From NCBI GenBank assembly GCA_003531585.1, contig DQFX01000007.1, positions 13,973 to 21,935 of the forward strand: DNA of 7,963 bases. The letters run 5' to 3'. A program made the position numbers and the translations under genes. Of this stretch, positions 1 to 6,006 are shown in pieces; within the stretch, counting starts at the first letter, position 1, and the number at the start of each line of letters is the position of its first letter. The DNA is from Oscillospiraceae bacterium. GTDB lineage: Bacteria > Bacillota > Clostridia > Oscillospirales > Ruminococcaceae. The notes beneath the pieces were generated by a model. That model worked only from the letters and a program-made list of their open reading frames with translations, ran no database searches and was not told the origin of the DNA.

Positions 1-462
1 CCCGCCGAAATACGGCTCGGTTTCCTCGATTATGAGCCGCAGCTCCTCGTCGGAGTAGCTCACGCTGTACCTTTCCCTGACCGGGGAGCCGAGCGCCATA
101 AACGCCGAGCTTCCCACCATCGCCAGCGACACTATGAGAAGTCCTGCGGCTCCCGTTATCTGAGCCGCCCGGCGCTTTTTCAGGAACGCTCCGCCGATGA
201 TAAGCCCGATAAGCACACACAGAAGCGCGACCACCACAGCCGCTGTAACTCCGAAGAACGCCAGAGGCTGGGAATGCACAATGCTGTCGCCGCTTGCGGT
301 GTACTCCACCGGAAGCTTCGCCGCGGAAAGAACCATTCCCGCGATAAGCATTGCGAGATCCAGACCGAACGCCGCCCCGGCGAATATCCAGGGCTTTTTC
401 AGCAGGGACTGCCACCGGCTCTCCGGAGCCTTTTTCTTTGAGTTTCTCTTTCGGCTTCCCAT
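1..462 (-). CDS. Membrane protein of unknown function, N-terminal part (runs off the left edge)
   Basis: The reading frame is open for 154 codons from an ATG at 462 to the window edge, so the C-terminus is missing. The start is backed by a GGAGGG ribosome binding site about 6 nt upstream. The N-terminus (residues 1-24) is strongly basic. Three hydrophobic segments follow at about 25-48, 68-93 and 101-124, with a KKRR cluster at 95-98 after the second. By the positive-inside rule the N-terminus is cytoplasmic, and the part after residue 125 (beginning SPVRERYSVSYSDEELR) would lie outside the cell. I do not recognise the family. It starts 79 bp after the stop of the second ABC half-transporter on the same strand, so it may be the third gene of that operon, perhaps an accessory or substrate-linked protein; that is inference only. 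The existence of the gene is well supported; its function is unknown. Confidence 0.8.
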   Translation of the reverse strand, partial: MGSRKRNSKKKAPESRWQSLLKKPWIFAGAAFGLDLAMLIAGMVLSAAKLPVEYTASGDSIVHSQPLAFFGVTAAVVVALLCVLIGLIIGGAFLKKRRAAQITGAAGLLIVSLAMVGSSAFMALGSPVRERYSVSYSDEELRLIIEETEPYFGG

Positions 463-505
463 TGTGAACCCTCCGTTACATCAGCGGAATTTCCGCCGTA
501 TTCAG

Positions 506-537
506 TTCAGCACCGCGCTTTACCGCACGGTGCCGAA
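506..537 (-). other. Strong RNA hairpin between ABC exporter gene and membrane protein gene
   Basis: Read as minus-strand RNA, positions 537-525 pair with 518-506 in a 13-bp stem with a 6-nt loop (GGTAAA), starting four bases after the ABC stop codon. Two of the pairs are G-U wobbles that become A-C mismatches in plus-strand RNA, which suggests the minus-strand transcript is the one that folds. No T-run follows on the minus strand; the T6 run (538-543) lies on the other side and would follow the stem only in plus-strand RNA. It is therefore not a standard terminator for the ABC operon. It could be a partial read-through or mRNA-stability element, or a weak terminator for antisense transcription. 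A smaller palindrome (GCGGAA/TTCCGC, 484-496) lies next to it. Confidence 0.5.
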
Positions 538-541
538 TTTT

Positions 542-2341
542 TTAAACGTAATACTGCGCCTGAGCCGCGAACATCTCGGCGTAGATACCGCCTGGTTTGT
601 GTACAAGCTCGTCGTGTGTGCCGAGCTCCTTGATCGTGCAGTCGGAGAATACCGCGATACGGTCGCAGAACTTGCAGCTGGACAGCCTGTGCGAGATGTA
701 CACCGCCGTTTTGCCGCCGACAAGCTCGTTGAACCGGCAGTATATCTCGTACTCCGCCACCGGGTCGAGCGCCGCGGTAGGCTCGTCGAGTATAACCACC
801 GGGGCGTTCTTGAAGAGCGCCCTTGCGATCGCGAGTTTCTGCTGTTCGCCGCCGGAAAGCTGCACGCCGTCCTTCTCGAACTGCCGGAACATCATGGTGT
901 CCCTTCCATGCGGCAGAGTGTTCACCTTGTCAAGAAGACCGACCTTTTCAAGCACTGAATCTACCGCCTCGGGAGTATCCTCCCTGCCAAGCAGCACGTT
1001 TTCCTGAACGGAGAACGCCAGCAGCCGGAAGTCCTGGAACACCACCGAGAACAGCTTCATGTACTCGTCGTAGTCGTAGTCGCGGATATTCACGCCGTCG
1101 AGGAGTATCTCACCCTCGTCCGTGTCGTAGAGCCGGCAGAGCAGCTTAATGAACGTGGTTTTTCCAGCGCCGTTAAGTCCGACTACCGACAGGCGCTCTC
1201 CCGCCTTGATCTTTATCGAAACGTTTTTCAGCACCTTCACTCCCGTGTTAGGGTAGGAGAAGCTGACATTCCGGAACCCTATCTCGTGCGGATTTTTCAG
1301 GTCCTCGACCTTCCGCGTGCCTTTCTGGAGGTACGGCGGGTATTCCATCAGCTTAACCGTTTCGTAGGCGTAGCTGCACCGCTTTACTATATCCTGAATA
1401 TTGAATATCACGCCCTGGACTGCCTGGTTGACAGTTCCTCCGGCGGCAGTGAGCTGCGAGAACTGCCCGATGGTAATGCTTCCCAGTATCGCGAGGATAC
1501 CGAGATACAGATATGTGCCGAAATCTCTCAGGGCGGTCACGGTCACATCGAGGATATTCAGCGGGTAGAGTTCCTTTTCTTTGTCAACGTCGTAGCTTAT
1601 CGTGCGCTTTATCTGCTCCGCCGCTTTCGCGATGAGCGTTCCCGCCGCGCCGTACAGCCGGATATCCTTTGCGAAGCGGATATCCTCCTGCTCGTAGTTT
1701 ATGTAGTAATACACGCGGTCGACCTTTGAAAGCTCGCTGAACCACTTGACTTCAATTTTGTTCTTCTTCGCGTTGAGTATTGAGGAAACCGCCAGCAGCA
1801 CGCCGATTATCAGCAGCAGCCAGGGTGCGGAAACTGCGAGTATAGTCACAACGCCGACTATCTTAATGACGTTAGAAATAATGCTGAAGAACTGCACGCA
1901 GATACCGTGCAGGCCTCCCGACCAGTCGATACCGTCGTTTGCCTTTCGTATCTGGTCGAGCGCCTGTTTGTTCTCGGTGAGCGCGAAATCTATCTCCATG
2001 CAGCGCTCCGCGACCATTTCGCGGGAATAGTTGAGGAACTTATCCTCGAACCGCTCGAGATAGATAGTGAGCTGCGTCCCGGCGGTGCCGACCGCGATAT
2101 CAAGCCCCACCATCAGCGCCGCGTACAGTATTATCTGTATAACGCTGCGCTCCGGCTGGCAGAGAGCGTCCACCAGCAGCGGCAGGAATATCAGGTCGAT
2201 GAACGGCAGTACCGCCTGCACGATTACGTTTATCACCGAAACGATGAAGTACCGCTTGCTGAGCTTCCATGCCACCGGCAGGTAGAATTTCAGCGTATTC
2301 AGCACTGCATTTTTTTTCTCATTCTTTTTGGAATTACTCAC
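542..2341 (-). CDS. ABC exporter half-transporter (fused permease and ATPase), second of a pair
   Basis: This encodes a 599-residue protein with an N-terminal membrane domain (several hydrophobic segments, about residues 31-58, 67-90, 150-188 and 265-292) and a C-terminal ATPase domain (about 353-599). The ATPase motifs are complete: Walker A GLNGAGKT (388-395), Q-loop Q436, signature LSGGE (495-499), Walker B VVILDE with catalytic E520, and switch H551. The family exports drugs, peptides or lipids across the cytoplasmic membrane; the substrate cannot be read from the sequence. I chose the GTG at 2341 over an upstream ATG at 2425. The GTG has a GAGGAAGGGGG binding site 8 nt before it, overlaps the upstream gene's stop by 8 nt, and opens on a typical lysine-rich leader; the longer version would add an arginine/threonine-rich stretch lying inside the upstream gene. 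The close match of its C-terminus (AQAQYYV) to that of the upstream gene (VQAQYYI) and the shared AKDIRLYG motif point to an old duplication, and the two products probably form a heterodimer. Confidence 0.93.
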   Translation of the reverse strand: MSNSKKNEKKNAVLNTLKFYLPVAWKLSKRYFIVSVINVIVQAVLPFIDLIFLPLLVDALCQPERSVIQIILYAALMVGLDIAVGTAGTQLTIYLERFEDKFLNYSREMVAERCMEIDFALTENKQALDQIRKANDGIDWSGGLHGICVQFFSIISNVIKIVGVVTILAVSAPWLLLIIGVLLAVSSILNAKKNKIEVKWFSELSKVDRVYYYINYEQEDIRFAKDIRLYGAAGTLIAKAAEQIKRTISYDVDKEKELYPLNILDVTVTALRDFGTYLYLGILAILGSITIGQFSQLTAAGGTVNQAVQGVIFNIQDIVKRCSYAYETVKLMEYPPYLQKGTRKVEDLKNPHEIGFRNVSFSYPNTGVKVLKNVSIKIKAGERLSVVGLNGAGKTTFIKLLCRLYDTDEGEILLDGVNIRDYDYDEYMKLFSVVFQDFRLLAFSVQENVLLGREDTPEAVDSVLEKVGLLDKVNTLPHGRDTMMFRQFEKDGVQLSGGEQQKLAIARALFKNAPVVILDEPTAALDPVAEYEIYCRFNELVGGKTAVYISHRLSSCKFCDRIAVFSDCTIKELGTHDELVHKPGGIYAEMFAAQAQYYV

Positions 2342-4232
2342 GGACAACGCCCCCTTCCTCTGCGGGAACGTATTCCGCTCCGTCCTCAATGTAGTACTGC
2401 GCCTGCACGCGGAACATCTCCGCATATGCGCCGTCCTTTTTCAGCAGCTCGTCGTGGGTGCCGTACTCCACCATTTCGCCGCCCTTGAACATCGCGATGG
2501 TGTCGCAGAACCGGGTCGACGAAAGCCTGTGGGATATGTAAACGGCGGATTTTTCACCTATCATGCCGTCGAAGCTCTGATACAGCCGATATTCCGCGAG
2601 GGCGTCCAGGGCCGCTGTCGGCTCATCGAGCACCACCACCGGGGCGTTTTTGTACAGCGCCCTTGCGAGCGCCATTTTCTGCTTCTCGCCGCCGGAAAGG
2701 TCGACTCCGTCGTCGTAGAGGACTTTCAGCATCTGGGTGTCGATTCCCTTCGGCAGTTTGTCGAGCTTATCGCCCATACCCGCCGCACGCAGGAATTTCT
2801 CCGCTTTCTGCTTGTCGGTGTTCTCGGTGAGCTGCATTGAAACGTTCTCGCACAGCGGGAATGCGAACACCTCGACCTCCTGGAAAGCAGGGGAGAACAG
2901 TTTGAAATACTCGTTCCGGTCGAACTCGCGGATATCTATGCCGTTGCAGAGTATCTGACCCTCCGTGACGTCGTAGAGCCGGAGCAGTAACTTTATGAAT
3001 GTGGATTTCCCGGCGCCGTTCAGCCCGACCACAGCGAGGCGCTGTCCAGCGCTGAACGTGAGGTTCAGGTTTTTCAGCGCGTAGGTCTCCTGACCCTTGT
3101 AGCGGAACGAAACGTTTCTGAATTCAAATGTGTAGCCGTCCGCCTTGGGTATGGGAGTATGCTTTTCCTGAAGCTCATCGGCGTTTTTGATGTCCATGTA
3201 GCTGCGGAAATCGTCCGTTTTCGCGGAGTGCTCCCGCATTCCGCCCAGCGACTGAAGGAACTGGCTGACGTACATAGAGAACGTGATAGCGCTTCCGGTG
3301 TACAGCGTGAAATCGCCGATGGACATGCCGTTGAAAAGCATGTCGTAAATGAGCCAGCCGTAGATTATCACGTTTCTCACAAGCGCGACGCCCTGCGAGA
3401 ACCATGTGTTCCAGCTCCAGTAAACACGGGACTGTATCCAGTGCTTCAGCTCAATGTTGTTGATGTCCCTATACTTGCCGAGCAGCCACTTTTTCATTCC
3501 GTACAGCCGGATATCCTTGGCGTAGGTGAAGTCGGTGGAAACCTCCTGCATGTAGTTCATTTTGCGCCAGTGGGGAGCCATAGCGTCCCACATGACTTCC
3601 TTATCCTTTACGCGGATATAGTCGAAATACTCGAACTGAATGAACGACAGCACCGCGATTATCAGCACCAGCCAGCCGTTGAATGTGAAGATTATCCCCA
3701 CTGCGGTAATTACCGCGACAAGCTGCACCGCAGTCGACCACATGTTCGACATGAGTGCGCCTATGCCCATCCACTCGCCCTCGACGGCGCGCTTTGCCTT
3801 CTGGAGGCGGTCGAGCATGTCGGGATCCTCAAGCTGTTCGTACTGCATGGTCATTGTTTTTGCGATGCGCTCCTGCACGAGGGAGTTCCTCGTTACAAGG
3901 AAGCCTATGCGCAGCTTTTTTGCGGAAAGTGTGTTCAGCCACATCATGACGAATTCCACCGCCGTAGTGCCTGCGACCAGCCACAGCAGCGGCGTAATGT
4001 CACGACCGGAGGTCCCCGCCTGCTGGGTTATCATGTCTATTACCAGCTTCGCGATGACCGTCCAGATATATGACATGGAGGCTCCGGCAATGCCCCCTAA
4101 AAGCAGGAACGCCACCGTGCTTTTCCGATAGCGCAGAAAAGCCCTGATGATGTACCCACAGTTGCTGATAAGCCCGTACTCGTGGTGTAGCTCATCAGTC
4201 TGCTCTGTTTTTTTCTTCCTTTTAAATAGCAT
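2334..4232 (-). CDS. ABC exporter half-transporter (fused permease and ATPase), first of a pair
   Basis: This encodes a 632-residue protein with a lysine-rich cytoplasmic start (MLFKRKKK) and a membrane domain with hydrophobic segments at about 38-66, 80-100, 166-200 and 280-328. A cytoplasmic motif AKDIRLYG (238-245) is shared with the partner, and the C-terminal ATPase begins near 367. Walker A GLNGAGKS (403-410), Q451, signature LSGGE (512-516), Walker B VVVLDE with E537, and H568 are all intact. Its role is ATP-driven export across the cytoplasmic membrane; the substrate is unknown. The ATG at 4232 is preferred because GGAG sits 7 nt upstream. An in-frame TTG ten codons earlier (4262) has no binding site and abuts the inverted-repeat element. 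The stop overlaps the GTG of the next gene, so translation is probably coupled and subunit output matched. A short acidic tail (EDGAEYVPAEEGGVVRE) follows the region shared with the partner. Confidence 0.94.
   Translation of the reverse strand: MLFKRKKKTEQTDELHHEYGLISNCGYIIRAFLRYRKSTVAFLLLGGIAGASMSYIWTVIAKLVIDMITQQAGTSGRDITPLLWLVAGTTAVEFVMMWLNTLSAKKLRIGFLVTRNSLVQERIAKTMTMQYEQLEDPDMLDRLQKAKRAVEGEWMGIGALMSNMWSTAVQLVAVITAVGIIFTFNGWLVLIIAVLSFIQFEYFDYIRVKDKEVMWDAMAPHWRKMNYMQEVSTDFTYAKDIRLYGMKKWLLGKYRDINNIELKHWIQSRVYWSWNTWFSQGVALVRNVIIYGWLIYDMLFNGMSIGDFTLYTGSAITFSMYVSQFLQSLGGMREHSAKTDDFRSYMDIKNADELQEKHTPIPKADGYTFEFRNVSFRYKGQETYALKNLNLTFSAGQRLAVVGLNGAGKSTFIKLLLRLYDVTEGQILCNGIDIREFDRNEYFKLFSPAFQEVEVFAFPLCENVSMQLTENTDKQKAEKFLRAAGMGDKLDKLPKGIDTQMLKVLYDDGVDLSGGEKQKMALARALYKNAPVVVLDEPTAALDALAEYRLYQSFDGMIGEKSAVYISHRLSSTRFCDTIAMFKGGEMVEYGTHDELLKKDGAYAEMFRVQAQYYIEDGAEYVPAEEGGVVRE
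2350..2360 (-). promoter_or_regulatory. Ribosome binding site deciding the GTG start of the second ABC gene
   Basis: On the minus strand this reads GAGGAAGGGGG and ends 8 nt before the GTG at 2341. It lies inside the 3' end of the upstream ABC gene, so ribosomes finishing that gene release next to it. This supports the 2341 start rather than the upstream ATG. Confidence 0.75.
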
Positions 4233-4239
4233 GTTGATT

Positions 4240-4243
4240 CTCC
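4240..4243 (-). promoter_or_regulatory. Ribosome binding site deciding the ATG start of the first ABC gene
   Basis: GGAG on the minus strand lies 7 nt before the ATG at 4232. The in-frame TTG at 4262 has only AT-rich repeat sequence before it. Confidence 0.7.
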
Positions 4244-4264
4244 AGGGAATAGAGAGCAGCAATT

Positions 4265-4460
4265 AAATTCGGAATTCTTAATTCGGAATTCGGAATGAGT
4301 GTGCCGCTTCGCGGATTATTACAAAAGAATCGCAGAATGCAAAGCAGTCACATATGGGCTTTCGCCGTATTTTAACTGTTCGCAATTGCATGCAATTTTG
4401 AAATATTGACCGCGGAGCGGTCTCCGAAATTCCGAATTCCGCATTCCTAATTCCAAATTT
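4265..4460. repeat. Imperfect long inverted-repeat element (MITE-like or intergenic palindrome)
   Basis: The left arm (4265-4314) and right arm (4410-4460) are imperfect inverted copies of about 50 bp. Both begin with AAATT at the outer end, share a 13-base core CGGAATTCGGAAT, and end with CCGCT-CGCGG at the inner end. The 95-bp centre is AT-rich with a GCAATTGC palindrome and encodes nothing. The arms are built from repeats of the type GGAATT, unlike the flanking genes. The element fills nearly the whole gap between fabV (stop at 4466, 5 bp away) and the first ABC gene (start at 4232). As RNA it could form a long cruciform-like stem and reduce read-through from fabV. Its size, arms and lack of coding capacity fit a non-autonomous miniature element. 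No clear target-site duplication is visible, so mobility is not shown. Confidence 0.65.
4315..4342 (-). promoter_or_regulatory. Possible weak promoter for the ABC genes inside the inverted-repeat element
   Basis: On the minus strand TTGCAT (4342-4337), a 16-bp spacer ending in TGT and AATAAT (4320-4315) resemble a weak extended -10 promoter. It would start transcription about 75 bp before the ABC start codon. AT-rich sequence makes such matches common, so this is tentative. Confidence 0.25.
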
Positions 4461-4465
4461 GCAAC

Positions 4466-5644
4466 TCAGACTTCAACGTCTGCTTCGTAATCTACTCCGT
4501 CTATTCCAAAACCAAACAGCTCGTAGAAATCCTTCCAGTAGCCTTCAATATCGGTATATTCCTTGAAATTATCGGCGTTAAGGATATTCCAGAGCTTCGT
4601 TACCTCGTCCTGGATCTCGGGCTTCATCTCGAGGTCGTCAAGACGTATTCTTCCTTCGCCGTCAACTGCGCCGGATACCGGCTTCCCGTCTGCGCCGAAC
4701 TTTTCAGCGAACAGGCGGTACATCTGCTCAATGCAGCCCTCGTGTACGCCCTTCTCCTTCATCACCTTGTAAAGAATGGAGATGTACAGCGGAACTATCG
4801 GGATAGCCGCGCTGGACTGTGTAACAAGAGCCTTGTTGACGGAGATGTACGCTTTTATTCCGTCTGCGGCGTATTTCTCGGTTATTTCCTTCGAGGTCTG
4901 GAAAAGGTGAGCCTTCGCTCTGCCTATGGAGCCTTCGAAGTACATCGGGTGGGTAAGCTCCGGACCGATATACGAATAGGCAACGGTAACGGCGTTGTCC
5001 TCTATTGCGTCAGCAGCTTTCAGCGCGTCGATCCATGCCGCCCAGTCCTCGCCGCCCATTACCTTGACTGTGGCGGTTATCTCGTCCTCGGTGGCAGGCT
5101 CGATGGTGACTTCGGAAACGGTGTTGTTCCGAAGGTCGATAGTTTTGTTGGTGTAGGGCTCTCCGGTGGTCTTGAGCACGGAGGAATAGGTCACGTCGCC
5201 GACTGTTCTTCTCGGAGCCGCGAGGCTGTACACAACGCAGTCCACCTTGCCGAGATCCGCCTTGATGATGTCGATGACTTCCTTCTTGCACTCGTCGGAA
5301 TACGCGTCGCCGTTCACGGTCCTGGCGTACAGCCCGTCAGCCTTCGCATATTTCTCGAAAGCCTGGGTGTTGTACCAGCCGGAGGTACCGGTCTTGTTTC
5401 CGCTTGCGGGTCTGTCGAACATTACGCCCAGCGTAGCGGCTCCGCCTGCGAATGCAAGGGAAATGCGGCTTGCAAGTCCGTAACCCATGGAGCTTCCCAG
5501 CACCAGGACCTTCTTCGGTTTGAAACCGTTGTCCTCCGCCTTCTTTGACTTAACGTAATCTATCTCAGACTTAACGACTGCCTCGCAGCCCACCGGGTGA
5601 GCCGTGGTGCAGATGAATCCTCTGACCTTTGGTTTAACTATCAT
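4466..5644 (-). CDS. fabV: FabV/TER-type trans-2-enoyl-CoA (ACP) reductase, NADH-dependent
   Basis: FabV/TER enzymes reduce the trans-2 double bond of enoyl-CoA or enoyl-ACP with NADH. They complete either a fatty-acid elongation cycle or the crotonyl-CoA to butyryl-CoA step of butyrate formation, and FabV enzymes are typically insensitive to triclosan. The 392-residue length is normal for the family. Visible hallmarks are the start MIVKPKVRGFICTTAHPVGC, a glycine-rich dinucleotide site GSSMGYGLASR (50-60), an acidic residue after strand 2 (D77 in GVMFDRP), GTSGWYN (86-92), VYSLAAPRR (138-146), VMGGEDW (195-201) and YSYIGPE (223-229). The catalytic pair Y235 and K244 shows the expected Tyr-X8-Lys spacing, followed by VNKALVTQSSAAIP (269-282) and KVMKEKGVHEGCIEQ. 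From memory it resembles the Treponema denticola TER more than the Clostridium acetobutylicum one. AAGGAG 7 nt upstream supports the start. It has its own promoter and a structured leader. The sequence does not settle whether CoA or ACP is the main substrate. Confidence 0.97.
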   Translation of the reverse strand: MIVKPKVRGFICTTAHPVGCEAVVKSEIDYVKSKKAEDNGFKPKKVLVLGSSMGYGLASRISLAFAGGAATLGVMFDRPASGNKTGTSGWYNTQAFEKYAKADGLYARTVNGDAYSDECKKEVIDIIKADLGKVDCVVYSLAAPRRTVGDVTYSSVLKTTGEPYTNKTIDLRNNTVSEVTIEPATEDEITATVKVMGGEDWAAWIDALKAADAIEDNAVTVAYSYIGPELTHPMYFEGSIGRAKAHLFQTSKEITEKYAADGIKAYISVNKALVTQSSAAIPIVPLYISILYKVMKEKGVHEGCIEQMYRLFAEKFGADGKPVSGAVDGEGRIRLDDLEMKPEIQDEVTKLWNILNADNFKEYTDIEGYWKDFYELFGFGIDGVDYEADVEV

Positions 5645-5732
5645 AGTGATACTCCTTCCCCGCAGTACGGCAAGACACGTGTGCGATACTGCGCTTTAAA
5701 AATTGAAAGCTGCGGACTTCCGCAGTGCGTAC
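5645..5732 (-). promoter_or_regulatory. Structured 5' leader of fabV with competing stems
   Basis: The predicted transcript carries about 88 nt before the start codon. Stem 1 is CTGCGGA pairing with TCCGCAG (5725-5710). A small stem GCTTT/AAAGC encloses a U-rich loop including U5 (5709-5692 area). Stem 2 is CGCAGTA (5693-5687) pairing with TACTGCG (5667-5661), whose 3' arm lies immediately before the GGGAAGGAG ribosome binding site. The CCGCAG 3' arm of stem 1 could also pair with the CTGCGG next to the binding site, so two folds are mutually exclusive. This could tune translation or cause attenuation. No known riboswitch class is recognised. Confidence 0.4.
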
Positions 5733-5738
5733 AAAGTT

Positions 5739-5767
5739 ATTTTACCATAAAACGCCGGGTTTGACAA
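5739..5767 (-). promoter_or_regulatory. fabV promoter
   Basis: On the minus strand TTGTCA (5767-5762), a 17-bp spacer and TAAAAT (5744-5739) form a good sigma-A-type promoter, placing the transcript start near 5732. No copy of the MarR palindrome found at the divergent promoter lies here, so shared control is not supported. Confidence 0.7.
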
Positions 5768-5922
5768 GGGGTAACGTGAGAAATTTTTGGACTTCTGATT
5801 TGAAGCTGACTTCAGCGGGGATATAAAACGGCAAACTATTTGAGCGGCCGGAGCTTAACGTTAATATTATTCCGCAGTTATTTGTGTTTCAGAATTCTTA
5901 GCCTGATAAAATATTTTTTCTC
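5768..5922. other. Central part of the divergent fabV-marR intergenic region
   Basis: No gene is seen. The stretch is AT-rich. It holds TGAAG-CTGA-CTTCA (5801-5814), part of a repeated GACTTC (5790-5795 and 5808-5813), about 23-50 bp upstream of the fabV -35, and a perfect palindrome TTAACGTTAA (5855-5864). Either could be a regulator site, but nothing ties them to a known protein. Confidence 0.35.
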
Positions 5923-5951
5923 TTGACAAAAGTCCGAATTCGGATTATAAT
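5923..5951 (+). promoter_or_regulatory. Perfect consensus promoter of the marR-MATE operon
   Basis: TTGACA (5923-5928), a 17-bp spacer and TATAAT (5946-5951) match the sigma-70/sigma-A consensus exactly. So strong a promoter before a repressor gene is usual where expression is held down by repression. The transcript should begin near 5958. Confidence 0.9.
5931..5946. promoter_or_regulatory. Operator 1 for the MarR-type repressor
   Basis: AGTCCGAATTCGGATT contains a perfect 12-bp palindrome TCCGAATTCGGA (5933-5944) lying in the spacer between -35 and -10. A dimer bound here would block RNA polymerase. It matches operator 2 at 13 of 16 positions. Confidence 0.75.
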
Positions 5952-5971
5952 AATAAAGTTAATTTGAGAAA

Positions 5972-5987
5972 CGTCCGGATTCGGACT
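5972..5987. promoter_or_regulatory. Operator 2 for the MarR-type repressor
   Basis: CGTCCGGATTCGGACT is a near-palindrome whose centre is 41 bp (about four helical turns) from that of operator 1. It lies in the transcribed leader, just before the marR ribosome binding site. Two sites on the same face of the helix, flanking the -10 and start point, fit autorepression. Confidence 0.72.
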
Positions 5988-5994
5988 AACTAGC

Positions 5995-6000
5995 AGGAGA
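5995..6000 (+). promoter_or_regulatory. Ribosome binding site deciding the TTG start of the marR gene
   Basis: AGGAGA sits 6 nt before TTG at 6007. The first in-frame ATG (6025) is preceded only by A-rich sequence, so the TTG start is favoured; a weak start codon suits a low-level regulator. Confidence 0.7.
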
Positions 6001-6006
6001 GACGAA

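Noticed and set aside
197..958. 253-codon plus-strand reading frame across the left genes
   Set aside because: It lies antisense to the membrane protein and ABC genes, has no recognisable domain, and is rich in arginine and histidine as expected of a shadow frame in GC-rich DNA.
2342..2425. N-terminal extension of the second ABC gene from the ATG at 2425
   Set aside because: It would overlap the upstream gene by over 90 nt and add an arginine/threonine-rich stretch; the GTG at 2341 has a strong binding site and typical coupled overlap.
3159..4073. 304-codon plus-strand reading frame
   Set aside because: It lies wholly antisense to the first ABC gene, whose frame carries clear ABC motifs; the antisense product has no family features.
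4297..4450. MarR operator-like CCGAATTC strings in the inverted-repeat element
   Set aside because: At most about 9 bases match and the full palindrome is absent; the similarity follows from the GGAATTC-rich make-up of the element.
4742..5548. 268-codon plus-strand reading frame
   Set aside because: It is antisense to fabV, which has all family motifs; the composition is that of a shadow frame.
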